Shown: positions 7,959 to 15,480 of the stretch, piece after piece | Layout of the letters: each line of letters begins with the position of its first letter | How positions within the stretch are numbered: position 1 is the stretch's first letter | IMG/VR virus record: IMGVR_UViG_3300044716_000416 | Span: 1 to 25,863 of that record | Strand: one strand, 5' to 3' | DNA length: 25,863 nucleotides | Source: a virus | Made by a program: the position numbers and the translations under genes | The notes under the pieces: model-generated | Database searches by the model: none | What the model was told of the DNA's origin: nothing | The model's input: the letters and a program-made list of their open reading frames with translations, nothing else

Positions 7959-8518
7959 ACACCTTGTTTCCGGCCATCCGTGACCTGACCAACGTTCGGC
8001 GCCGCCGCCTGTCCTATGACATCGGCGCGGCGGCGGACATGTTGTCCCCCCTGGTGAAGGCCCACCTTCGCCTGGCGACGGACGCGGAGGACCAGTTGGT
8101 CAAGACCTACACGGCGGCGGCCATCGGCATCATTGAAGAGGCGGCGGGCATCGCTATTGCCAACCAAGTCCATGAATGGACCATTTCCTGTTCCGAACCC
8201 GGCACCCTTCAGGTCTTCCCTGGTCCGATCGTCACCGCCACGGTGGACGGCCAGGACGCGGACGTGATCCACACAGGCGCCGCCCATAACCCCTACGGGT
8301 TGATTGCCGTTGGCGTCCTGGACGCGGCGCCGGTCAACTTCACGGCGGGCGCCACGGTGGTTGATGACATTGACCCCGTGATCCTTCAGGCCGTCCTGGT
8401 GACGGCGGCCCACCTTTACGAAAACCGCGAGTTCGCGGCGCCTGGTGCCTTCGGGCGCATACCCATGGCGGCGGAAATGTTGCTGGCGCCCTACCGAAAC
8501 GTGGTCCTGGGTGTTTGA
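7955..8518 (+). CDS. head-tail connector protein (gp6-like)
   Basis: A 187-residue connector that stacks below the portal ring. The core LVKAHLRLATDAEDQLVKTY (about 32-51) followed by a helix running to AGIAI is the standard start of the gp6-like head-tail connector family. The C-terminal part has the usual final helix (LVTAAHLYENREF) that gives these rings their helical bundle. The protein has about 30 extra basic N-terminal residues ahead of the core. It overlaps the previous gene by ATGA and is followed by the head closure gene, the normal order. Confidence 0.88.
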   Translation: MNTLFPAIRDLTNVRRRRLSYDIGAAADMLSPLVKAHLRLATDAEDQLVKTYTAAAIGIIEEAAGIAIANQVHEWTISCSEPGTLQVFPGPIVTATVDGQDADVIHTGAAHNPYGLIAVGVLDAAPVNFTAGATVVDDIDPVILQAVLVTAAHLYENREFAAPGAFGRIPMAAEMLLAPYRNVVLGV

Positions 8519-8520
8519 CC

Positions 8521-8850
8521 ATGCGGACCGGCGCCCTTCATTACCAGGTTCGCATTGAACGCCTACAGGGTGGCAAGGACGCCCTGGGCGCCCCTGTGTC
8601 GGCCTGGGTTGAACATGCCGTGGTGTGGGCGGACATCCGCGACCAGTCAGGGCGTGAACTCGTGGCGGCGGGCCAGGTGGTGGCGGACGCTACCACCCAA
8701 ATCATCATCCGGTTCCGTGGCGACGTGGCCGCCGGTATGCGTGCCGTGGAAGTGGTGACCGGAAGAATTTACGACATCACCGCCGTGTTGTCTGACGCCA
8801 GGCGGACGAAGGAAACTTTGGTGGCAAGGCATGGAGTCAGTCACGGATGA
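8521..8850 (+). CDS. head closure / head-tail adaptor protein (SPP1 gp16-like)
   Basis: A 109-residue beta-barrel adaptor that closes the connector and docks the tail. The pattern RTGALHYQVRIERLQ...DALGAPVSAWVEHAVVWADI at the N-terminus and a GRIYDITAVLSDARRTKETLV end match the family well. An in-frame TTG at 8515 exists, but ATG 8521 starts exactly where the family begins (MRTGALHYQV). It starts 2 bases after the connector stop and overlaps the tail terminator gene by ATGA. Gene order and length both support the call. Confidence 0.9.
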   Translation: MRTGALHYQVRIERLQGGKDALGAPVSAWVEHAVVWADIRDQSGRELVAAGQVVADATTQIIIRFRGDVAAGMRAVEVVTGRIYDITAVLSDARRTKETLVARHGVSHG

Positions 8851-9233
8851 TTGAGGCCAAGTTCATCGCCACCTTGGAAACAGAATTGGGTGTCCCTGTT
8901 TATTTCGGCACTGCGCCACAAAAACAGGATGACGCCCCCATTGATTTGCCGGTCATCGTGTTGAATAGAATTGCAACGAGTTGGCTTTCGACTCTTTGCG
9001 GAACAGACACAACAGTGTGCCAGGCAACAGTCCAGGTGGACATTTACAATTCAGGGGCGGCGGCGGCCACCGCGTTGGCGGACCAGGCCCGCGCCGTTCT
9101 TGCACAAGACGTTTCGGTCCCGTCACTGGAAAACGAAAGTGTTCAGTTTGACGAGTTCTCGAAAGCGTGGCGCGTCATGCAACAGTGGCGCGTTTCAGAC
9201 TATCAACCCGCTCTCACGGAGGCGACAAAATGA
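8847..9233 (+). CDS. tail terminator (tail completion) protein
   Basis: A 128-residue protein with the layout of tail terminators (DUF3168/gpU-like): an N-terminal helix (MIEAKFIATLETELGVPVYFG), a strand with PVIVLNRIA, a VQVDIYNSGAAAATALADQA segment (strand then helix) and a final strand VMQQWRVSDYQP. These rings cap the tail tube at the head-proximal end. It lies between head closure and tail tube genes as expected. Base composition is a little more AT-rich than its neighbours. It overlaps the tail tube gene by ATGA. Confidence 0.8.
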   Translation: MIEAKFIATLETELGVPVYFGTAPQKQDDAPIDLPVIVLNRIATSWLSTLCGTDTTVCQATVQVDIYNSGAAAATALADQARAVLAQDVSVPSLENESVQFDEFSKAWRVMQQWRVSDYQPALTEATK

Positions 9234-9940
9234 AGTTCACCGGCAACGGTATTGATTGCTCTCTTGAGAGCAAAGAAAACCCGGCAACCCCCATCACCAT
9301 CCAGGCCATCACGGCTGGCAAACCCACCACGTTGACCATCGCGGGCGACGAACCGCCGGTTCTTGCTGCTGGCGACATGGTGACGTTCAGCGCCACGGGT
9401 TCGGCCACACTTGATGGCAAAGCCTACCTGGTCAGTTCTGTGGAACTTGTCCCGGCCCCGCCGCCGCCTCAAAGCGATGTGGGCTATAGCGGCGTTGACA
9501 CCCTGGCGGCTGGCGACACCTACACCGTGACCATCGGCGCCGCCGACACAACGGGCGAAACCCTGACGGGCGGCACAATGACGGTCATCATGGGTGACGT
9601 GTTTTGCCTGAAGTCTTTGGAACGCCAGGTTCCGGCGGCCCAGGCCATTGACGTGACCACGTTCTGTGGCGCCGAAAGCCTCGCGGGCCAGGCCGTCCCA
9701 GGCAACCTGAAGTTGAAGGGTTTTGTGGACTACGCGTCCGACGCATACAACGAATTTCGGCGTGCCGTCACAGATGGCCAACGTCGTTGGTTGCGCCTAA
9801 CATTGCCCAACGGCATTGGCACCATCATCATGCAAATCACCGCCACCGGCTTCACGGAAACCTTTGAAGCCAACGCGGCGGCGGCCTTTGACGGTGAAGC
9901 GGTGATCAACGCGGAACCCCTTTACATCATCGGAGCCTAA
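9230..9940 (+). CDS. major tail tube protein
   Basis: The 236-residue building block of the tail tube. ATG 9230 is chosen over the upstream open frame because GGAGG lies about 8 bases before it and it overlaps the terminator stop by ATGA. The second half is diagnostic: ERQVPAAQAIDVTTFCG, KGFVDYASDAYNEFRRAV and the final strands ATGFTETFEANAAAAFDGEA with EPLYI fit the tail-tube fold (two beta sheets and a helix). The first 90 residues, including a PAPPPPQ linker, look like an extra N-terminal domain that may project from the tube. It is followed directly by the chaperone genes, as in lambda V then G. Confidence 0.85.
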   Translation: MKFTGNGIDCSLESKENPATPITIQAITAGKPTTLTIAGDEPPVLAAGDMVTFSATGSATLDGKAYLVSSVELVPAPPPPQSDVGYSGVDTLAAGDTYTVTIGAADTTGETLTGGTMTVIMGDVFCLKSLERQVPAAQAIDVTTFCGAESLAGQAVPGNLKLKGFVDYASDAYNEFRRAVTDGQRRWLRLTLPNGIGTIIMQITATGFTETFEANAAAAFDGEAVINAEPLYIIGA

Positions 9941-9943
9941 GCC

Positions 9944-10231
9944 ATGGAATTCGGGAGGAAGAAAGTGGACGCCCCAAAGTTTGGGGCGGACGTGGAAATC
10001 AGGGAAGTGACTATGGAGCAGTTGCTTCCCTTGTTTCCCTTGACGGAAACCGGACAGATGCACGAATTCGCGTTTCGTCTTTTGGGTTCCGCCATGTTCG
10101 TCAACGGGAAGCCCATTGGCTATGACAACTTGATGGCCATGGGCGCGTCCGTCTTCCGCGACATTGAGCGACTCCTTCCCATCGCCACTGAAATCAATGG
10201 ATTGGCGGCGGTGGGAAAGTCCAAAAAGTGA
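9944..10231 (+). CDS. tail assembly chaperone, short form (lambda gpG-like)
   Basis: A 95-residue tail chaperone that binds the tape measure protein and helps build the tail tube around it. It lies between tail tube and tape measure genes, 3 bases after the tail tube stop. No strong domain motif is visible; the call comes from position and from its end. Codons GGA AAG form part of GGGAAAG at 10213-10219, ten bases before its TGA stop, in the correct phase for -1 slippage into the next frame. So this frame yields a short form by normal termination and a long G-GT fusion of about 165 residues when ribosomes slip. Confidence 0.85.
   Translation: MEFGRKKVDAPKFGADVEIREVTMEQLLPLFPLTETGQMHEFAFRLLGSAMFVNGKPIGYDNLMAMGASVFRDIERLLPIATEINGLAAVGKSKK
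10213..10219 (+). promoter_or_regulatory. programmed -1 ribosomal frameshift site GGGAAAG
   Basis: The heptamer is identical to the lambda G/GT slippery site. Its phase in the short chaperone frame is G|GGA|AAG, the X XXY YYZ arrangement needed for simultaneous slippage. Reading then continues GTC CAA AAA GTG ATC into the frame of the downstream gene with no stop, joining the two. I have not folded the RNA downstream to look for a stimulating structure. Confidence 0.85.
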
Positions 10232-10440
10232 TCCGCCCTGAACGGCGTTTCCTGTTGGAGTTGGCGTTGGTTCTTCACAAGACGCCCCGCGAACTCGCAA
10301 GGGAAATGACGATGGCGGACATGATGGAATGGGACGCGTTCTTCCGACTGAAAGCGGAGGAAGGCGCGGAACCGGCGGCAGACCTTGGCACTATGTCACC
10401 GGACCAAATCGCGGCGGCCTTCGGAGCGAAGATGGCATGA
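10228..10440 (+). CDS. tail assembly chaperone, T extension (made by frameshift)
   Basis: A 70-codon frame that begins with GTG overlapping the previous stop (GTGA) and ends at 10440. It lies in the -1 frame relative to the short chaperone and is reached by the GGGAAAG slip, so it is best read as the C-terminal domain of the long chaperone (gpGT-like), which recruits the tail tube protein. The sequence has the PxEL and MxxWxAFxRL character usual for this domain (TPRELAREMTMADMMEWDAF) and ends in a short helix (SPDQIAAAFGAKM). Independent initiation at GTG cannot be excluded, but no clear ribosome binding site precedes it. Confidence 0.85.
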   Translation: MIRPERRFLLELALVLHKTPRELAREMTMADMMEWDAFFRLKAEEGAEPAADLGTMSPDQIAAAFGAKMA

Positions 10441-10901
10441 ACGGCACAATCAAACTGAAGGGCGCCCGCGAACTGGCCTACCGCCTGGCCGAACTAGACA
10501 ACGCCATGAAGAACGAAACGGCCCGTGGCGCGGTTGCGGCCATGGGCAACGTTGTTCGTGATGAGGCCCAGAGTCAGGCAAACAGTCAGGGATTGAACAA
10601 GGTTGGCCCAGGCGTCCTTCCTTCGGGCAAACCCTACACGTTCAAGGGCGCCATTCCCAAAGCCATCCAGGCCCGTGTCCTGAAAAAGGAAGGGACGAAG
10701 AACAAAGGCGTGGTCTACGTCCGCACGGCGGGCAAGTGGCCACGCGCCCCACACTGGCATTGGCTGGAGTTCGGTTCAGTCAACAACGTTCCCAAACCTT
10801 TCATGCGCCCCGCCATCACCGTGGCGGGCGCCAAGGCCATTCAGGCGGCCATTGATGTGTTGCGCCGGAAGGTTGACCGCGCCAACAACGGAGGCGGCTA
10901 A
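10437..10901 (+). CDS. HK97 gp10-like tail/neck protein
   Basis: A 154-residue protein of the HK97-gp10 (minor tail/tail completion) family. The recognisable core is APHWHWLEFGSVNNVPKPFMRPA near the C-terminus, preceded by a helical N-terminal part typical of the family (KGARELAYRLAELDNAMKNE). ATG 10437 overlaps the chaperone stop by ATGA; the frame's longer upstream extension is ignored. In most HK97-like phages this gene sits between head closure and tail terminator. Here it lies between the chaperones and the tape measure gene, so its job may be shifted or the gene moved. Exact role in the virion is unsettled even in relatives. Confidence 0.85.
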   Translation: MNGTIKLKGARELAYRLAELDNAMKNETARGAVAAMGNVVRDEAQSQANSQGLNKVGPGVLPSGKPYTFKGAIPKAIQARVLKKEGTKNKGVVYVRTAGKWPRAPHWHWLEFGSVNNVPKPFMRPAITVAGAKAIQAAIDVLRRKVDRANNGGG

Positions 10902-12779
10902 ATGGCCATTGGAAATCTACAGGTTGACCTGACCCTTGAAACTGGCCAGTTCAGCGCGAACGTCAAACAGGCCCAGGTCAGCATTGAAGGTTTGACCAGT
11001 TCGGTGGTCGGTGTCGGCGCCGCCTTTGCGGGCGGCCTGGCGGCTGGTGCGGCCATGGCGGCCCTTCGCGCCATTGGCCCTTTGGTCCGCAACATTACCC
11101 AACAGTTTGAAGAGTTGCGTGATGTGGCCTTTTCCCTGGGCCAGGGTGAACAGGGCATTGCCGTTTTGGAACGGGCGTTGGAACGCGTCGGCCTGAATTC
11201 CAACCAGGCCACGTCCGCCATCAAGGCCGTGGGCGACGTGATCCAGGACGCCTATTTCAACAAGTCATCCAAGGCCCGTGACGCCTTGGACATGTTGGGC
11301 GTGTCCCTACTGGACCAGGCGGGCAAGGCGCGTCCTGTTGAACAGATACTCTATGACCTGTCCGACGCCTGGACCAAACTTCCTGAAGGCATGGACAAGG
11401 CCCGCATCGCCCAGGAATTGTTTGGCAAGTCCGCCCGTGAAGTCAGCGAAGCCCTGTCCGTTGGAAGCGGCAACCTTAAACAGGCCGCCGCCGACGCATC
11501 GGGCACGGCGGACATGTGGAAGAGTTTGGCGGACGCCATCAAGAGCGCGGGCGACTCCATTAAGGACGGTTTCACGGCGGCCCTTGACTCTTTGATGCCG
11601 GTGTTGACGGACGTTGGCGCCGAACTGAAAAATTCGTCCGCCGGTTTTGAACTGATCAAACAGGGCGTGGCCATCGCGGTGGGCGCCCTGGCGGCGTTCA
11701 TGTCCATGATTGCGTCCGTCATCGGCTCCATCGGCAAGATGATTGACGCGGTTTCCAAGGGCGGCGAAGCCCTATCTGCCCTGGGCAGTGCCGTGGCCAA
11801 GGGCCTACGCGGTGACTTTGAAGGCGCGGGCCGTCAGATGACGGAGTTCGGCAACAAGGCCGCCGAAGTTGGCCGCACAACGGAAGCGGCGTTTGACCAG
11901 GCGTTCAGGGCACCGGACAAGGCCATCGCGGACGGCGCCAACGCCTACACCGCCATGGCGGACAAGTTCGCGGTGGGCGAGAAGAAATACACCACCGCCC
12001 TGAACCAAACCGGTCAGGCCACAGATGAACTACGCGAAAAGACTCGCCAACTTTTTGGTGACCGCGAAAAGGTTTCCAAGGGCGGCGGCGGCGGCGTGGA
12101 CGAACTGTTGCAGTGGTCCCAACGCATCCTGGACGCGGTTGACCCTATGCGGGTTTATAACCGCGAGATTGAAAAGCTGAACCAGGCGTGGGCCGCCGGG
12201 TTGCTGAAGGGCTATGAATACGCGGATGTAGTCGCAAAGATCAAAGAGCAGACCCTACAAAGCGGCAAGGGTTTGTCCGACCAGTTCGATGAACTGAACC
12301 GTTCCATTGTGGCGTTTGGTTCGCGTGTTGGCGATGCCTTCATTGACGCCATCGCAAACGGGAAAGACTTTGGCCAAGTCCTGAAGGCATTGATCACCGA
12401 CCTGGCCAAGATGTTCTTCCGCCTGTTGGTGATGAAACCGTTGATGGACTTCATGTTCCCAACTGGGGCATCGGCCAGTGTTGTTGGTTTTGCGGCGCCT
12501 GTTTCCATGCCTACGTTCGCCGCGCGTGACGCGGCATCGGTGACCGGGCAAACGATGGGCCTCGTGTCGCCACTGTCCGCCGTCACGGGCAACAAGAACC
12601 AGGAGTCCCAGGGTTCGGTGAACCTGGGCGACATGACCATCAACATTGACTCGCGCGGCGGCAGTGAAAAGGCCGACCAGGAACAGGCGCGGGAACTCGC
12701 AAAGAAAATTCGGCAATCAGTGGTGGCCGTCCTGGTGGATGAGCGCCGCCCTGGCGGCTTGTTGGCAGGAGCGCGGTGA
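10902..12779 (+). CDS. tape measure protein
   Basis: The 625-residue ruler that sets tail length and is expelled at DNA injection. Starts directly after the previous TAA, with GGAGG about 8 bases upstream. It is largely helical, with glycine/alanine-rich hydrophobic stretches at about 29-67 and 254-281 that could insert in membranes, and a coiled middle (INQ-poor, KAIADGANAYTAMADK). The C-terminal part (LNRSIVAFGSRVGDAFIDAI, then LKALITDLAKMFFRLLVMKP) is the typical end of lambda-type tape measures. By the usual rule of about 0.15 nm per residue it would give a tail of roughly 90 nm. No lysozyme or peptidase motif is visible. Confidence 0.93.
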   Translation: MAIGNLQVDLTLETGQFSANVKQAQVSIEGLTSSVVGVGAAFAGGLAAGAAMAALRAIGPLVRNITQQFEELRDVAFSLGQGEQGIAVLERALERVGLNSNQATSAIKAVGDVIQDAYFNKSSKARDALDMLGVSLLDQAGKARPVEQILYDLSDAWTKLPEGMDKARIAQELFGKSAREVSEALSVGSGNLKQAAADASGTADMWKSLADAIKSAGDSIKDGFTAALDSLMPVLTDVGAELKNSSAGFELIKQGVAIAVGALAAFMSMIASVIGSIGKMIDAVSKGGEALSALGSAVAKGLRGDFEGAGRQMTEFGNKAAEVGRTTEAAFDQAFRAPDKAIADGANAYTAMADKFAVGEKKYTTALNQTGQATDELREKTRQLFGDREKVSKGGGGGVDELLQWSQRILDAVDPMRVYNREIEKLNQAWAAGLLKGYEYADVVAKIKEQTLQSGKGLSDQFDELNRSIVAFGSRVGDAFIDAIANGKDFGQVLKALITDLAKMFFRLLVMKPLMDFMFPTGASASVVGFAAPVSMPTFAARDAASVTGQTMGLVSPLSAVTGNKNQESQGSVNLGDMTINIDSRGGSEKADQEQARELAKKIRQSVVAVLVDERRPGGLLAGAR

Positions 12780-13993
12780 TGGCGAACGATTTTACAAAAG
12801 ACGGCTGGTGCCCCGACATCCCGGCATCCCGTGAAGAAAAGTGGCGCCTTCGCACGGCCAAGTTCGGTGATGGCTACGAGGAACGCGTCCTGGATGGCAT
12901 CAATGCCCTGGACGAAAAATGGTCCGTGAAGTTTTCAAACCGGCCAAAGGACACAATCCTGGCCATGGACAGGTTCCTGAAGGCGGTGGGCGCCAACTCG
13001 TTCCAGTTCTATGAACGCGACACACAGGGAACGATTGAAGTTTATTGTGACGGGTGGTTGGTTGAATGGGCCAACAAGTCCGCCGGTGAAAGCCTCCTGG
13101 GCACACTGACCGTTGACCTTCGGCGTGTTTATTCCCACGCGTCACCGACCAATGCACCGGACTATGCCTTGCCCATCGCCACAGACGTCACCCTGGGCGG
13201 CGTGAAGTCTTCAAAGTCTGTCATGGTTGACGCCATGACGGGCGTGATGTCCGCCACGCCCGCGTCCATCGGCGCGGCAAAGGCCGAACACAACCACACC
13301 ATCGGTGAAGTGGAAGGACTCCAGGAAGCCCTGGAAGGTGCCACGGGCGCCTTCCTTCCTATTACTGGCGGCGACATGACAGGGCCACTGACGGCGCCTG
13401 GTATCAGCGCCGTGAAGCCCGAAGGCGTGACCACACTGTCTGTGACATCGGGCGCCGTCACCGTCCAGTTCTTTGCGGACGCAACTTACACCTACGGCGG
13501 CCTGTTCGTCGGCGGTGATTTTTACGTTGCGGCCCTGGGTGAACGAAAAATCACGTTCCGCACCAATGACATTGACCGACTGGTGATCCAAAGCACCGGC
13601 GCGGTGGAAGTGAAGTCCCGCCTTATGGTGTCCCAGGACGCCACGGATGACCTAGAGGTGATCCCCAAACGCCAACTGGACGCCCTGTCCCAACGCGTGG
13701 ATGACATCGTGGCGGCGGGTGGCGGCGCCACAACGTTGGAAGAACTGTCTGACGTTGACCTGACCACCACACCGCCCACGGGAAACGAAGTCCTGACGTT
13801 CGACGCGGAAGGCGGCCTGTGGGTGCCAAAGACGCCCGCCACTGGCGTTGACCTGACGGCGCGTGTGGAAGCCCTGGAGGCACGTTGCACGGCCCTGGAA
13901 GAGGCCCTGGCGGGCAAGGTCAACACCACGGGGGACAACACAATCACCGGCACCTTGACCGTCACTGGCGAAATCACAGGACTGACCGGATGA
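12779..13993 (+). CDS. minor tail protein M-like N-terminus fused to a tail-fibre-like region
   Basis: A 404-residue protein of two parts. Residues 1-115 resemble the lambda gpM family: WRLRTAKFGDGYEERVLDGINA, then EKWSVKFSNRP, FLKAVGANSFQFYE and a final LTVDLRRVYSH, fitting a distal tail protein that joins tube to tip. Lambda gpM is about this short length alone. The remaining 290 residues are fibre-like: ITGGDMTGPLTAPG (a repeat type common in side tail fibres), a beta-rich stretch with RTNDIDRLVIQSTGAVEVKS, an EELSDVDLTTTPPTGNEVL motif and a C-terminal coiled coil (VEALEARCTALEEAL). ATG 12779 is chosen over GTG 12776; AGGAG is 6 bases upstream. It overlaps the tape measure stop (TGATG). 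Confidence 0.85.
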   Translation: MANDFTKDGWCPDIPASREEKWRLRTAKFGDGYEERVLDGINALDEKWSVKFSNRPKDTILAMDRFLKAVGANSFQFYERDTQGTIEVYCDGWLVEWANKSAGESLLGTLTVDLRRVYSHASPTNAPDYALPIATDVTLGGVKSSKSVMVDAMTGVMSATPASIGAAKAEHNHTIGEVEGLQEALEGATGAFLPITGGDMTGPLTAPGISAVKPEGVTTLSVTSGAVTVQFFADATYTYGGLFVGGDFYVAALGERKITFRTNDIDRLVIQSTGAVEVKSRLMVSQDATDDLEVIPKRQLDALSQRVDDIVAAGGGATTLEELSDVDLTTTPPTGNEVLTFDAEGGLWVPKTPATGVDLTARVEALEARCTALEEALAGKVNTTGDNTITGTLTVTGEITGLTG

Positions 13994-15093
13994 CCCTTCC
14001 ATCCACTGGCCCCCTGACCCTTTCCCAAATGGCGGGTGAGTATGGCATCGCGGCACCGGTGCCCCTGTCCGCGTTCGTGGGCAAGAACGGACTCCCTGGT
14101 GCCGGTCCCATCAACTGGTCGGGCTTCCTGGGCAAGTCCAACGCCCAGGTGTGGGAAAACGCCACCGGTGTTGACGTTCAGCGGTATGACCTTTGGGCGG
14201 AATATGTCGCCAGGTTTGGCACACCTTCCGCGCCGGTCCTGGCCACGTTCGTGAACCGTGGCCGACTCCTGGGAACGGACTGGGCGTTGGTCATCGGCCA
14301 ACAGAACTTCCCCGAAGGTTCAACCATCACGGTGGAGAACTTCGGCCACATCCTGGGCCAGGCGGGCAACATCAATTCCGGCCAGGGCGGGCATTGCATC
14401 CGCTGTGACACCGGAAGCCCTGGCGGCACCACCCGCGTGGACATCATCAACAGGGCTGGCGGCCTAATCTATTCCGGCGGCGGCGGCGGCGGCGTGGGTG
14501 GCGCTGGCGGCGGCGGTGCGTGGCAGGCTCATACGAGCGACAACTGTTATACGGTCTATGACAATGTTGGCGGCGCGCATCATTTGCCTTCTTCGGCGTA
14601 TTGGCCCCAACCATGTCTTGCCCAAGGGCTTGAATCGTATGATTGCCGCGTTGCTGTGTGTTCGGCACAATACGGCGGCACACTTTGTTCTGGGCCGATA
14701 CAGTACGCCAACCCCGCAGACCCGTACAATGACGGGTTGATTTGCCCCATGTGCGTGCGCCCTCGCACGCAATGCGATCCCGTCTACACATGGCAGTATT
14801 CTAGCGGCGGCGGCGGCGGACAGGGTGCCTATGGCATCGGATGGAACAATGGTGACACCGCCAATGGCCGGACCGGTGGCGCCGCCGGTGGATCATACGC
14901 GGGCGCCGGTGGCGCCGGTGGCTATGGCGGCGCCTGGGGCACAACGGGAGGCACGGGTGAAACAGGCGCGGCGGGAAACAACGGCGCCGGTGCCGGTGGC
15001 GCCGCCGGTGGCGCCCCAGGCTATTGGATGTTGAAAGGTGGCGCCAACGTTGGCGTGACCAATGAAGGCGACATAAAAGGTTTGGAAGGCTAA
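13990..15093 (+). CDS. glycine-rich tail adhesin A with a cysteine-rich insert
   Basis: A 367-residue receptor-binding-type protein. The N-terminus has two short motifs common in tail adhesins (TGPLTLSQMAGEYG and GPINWSGFLGKSN). A beta-helix-like part follows (EGSTITVENFGHILG near 109-123). Polyglycine runs at 163-176 and 273-345 flank an insert (about 177-272) with eight cysteines (186, 209, 219, 224, 233, 252, 255, 262). The layout, glycine-rich motifs enclosing variable segments, recalls T-even gp38 adhesins. Base and codon use in the insert are visibly more AT-rich than around it. ATG 13990 overlaps the previous stop by ATGA. It shares layout and sequence with adhesin B at 21479-22563. 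Confidence 0.85.
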   Translation: MTLPSTGPLTLSQMAGEYGIAAPVPLSAFVGKNGLPGAGPINWSGFLGKSNAQVWENATGVDVQRYDLWAEYVARFGTPSAPVLATFVNRGRLLGTDWALVIGQQNFPEGSTITVENFGHILGQAGNINSGQGGHCIRCDTGSPGGTTRVDIINRAGGLIYSGGGGGGVGGAGGGGAWQAHTSDNCYTVYDNVGGAHHLPSSAYWPQPCLAQGLESYDCRVAVCSAQYGGTLCSGPIQYANPADPYNDGLICPMCVRPRTQCDPVYTWQYSSGGGGGQGAYGIGWNNGDTANGRTGGAAGGSYAGAGGAGGYGGAWGTTGGTGETGAAGNNGAGAGGAAGGAPGYWMLKGGANVGVTNEGDIKGLEG

Positions 15094-15105
15094 CAGGAGG
15101 CCACC

Positions 15106-15480
15106 ATGGCATCGTTCAAATACACAATTCTGAAATATGACCCTGAACTCCTTCAGGTTCATCTGTCCTTTGACAACACGGGCCGTTTCATGGTGGCGCA
15201 AATGCAAGCCCCATTGCCGGTCACTATTGAACAATTCGAGGCGTGGGTTCGGAACTTTCTTCCCCGCTATGAAGTGGTGTCGGCCCGTGCCGAACCGCAC
15301 CAGGCCACGGATGACCTGGTGAATTCCCTGGTGGGCAAGGAACGCGCCATTGAAGTGGCGCCGCCCGCGCCGACTGAACCGGCACCCACGCCAGACTCCG
15401 CCGAACTGGAAGCGGCCCAGGAAGCCTACCTGACCGGCATCATTGAAAAAGTCCTGGCGGCCAAGGGCATCGCGCAATGA
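15106..15480 (+). CDS. unknown small protein after adhesin A (possible fibre chaperone)
   Basis: A 124-residue protein not recognised. AGGAGG lies 7 bases before ATG 15106, one of the strongest ribosome binding sites in the window. The first 85 residues look like a small alpha/beta domain (YTILKYDPELLQVHLSF, then EQFEAWVRNFLPRYEVV). A proline-rich linker (APPAPTEPAPTPD) leads to a C-terminal helix. Small proteins directly after fibre genes are often fibre assembly chaperones, so that role is a guess from position. It overlaps the L-like gene by ATGA. Confidence 0.8.
   Translation: MASFKYTILKYDPELLQVHLSFDNTGRFMVAQMQAPLPVTIEQFEAWVRNFLPRYEVVSARAEPHQATDDLVNSLVGKERAIEVAPPAPTEPAPTPDSAELEAAQEAYLTGIIEKVLAAKGIAQ

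Noticed and set aside
10228-10440. Independent gene starting at GTG 10228
   Set aside because: There is no clear ribosome binding site, and the GGGAAAG slippery site in correct phase explains the frame better. It is kept as a CDS because the GTG start cannot be ruled out.
14470-15090. Short repeated GGCGGC-type tracts in both adhesins as a possible CRISPR array or DNA repeat
   Set aside because: They are glycine codon runs within coding frames, with no constant repeat and spacer layout.
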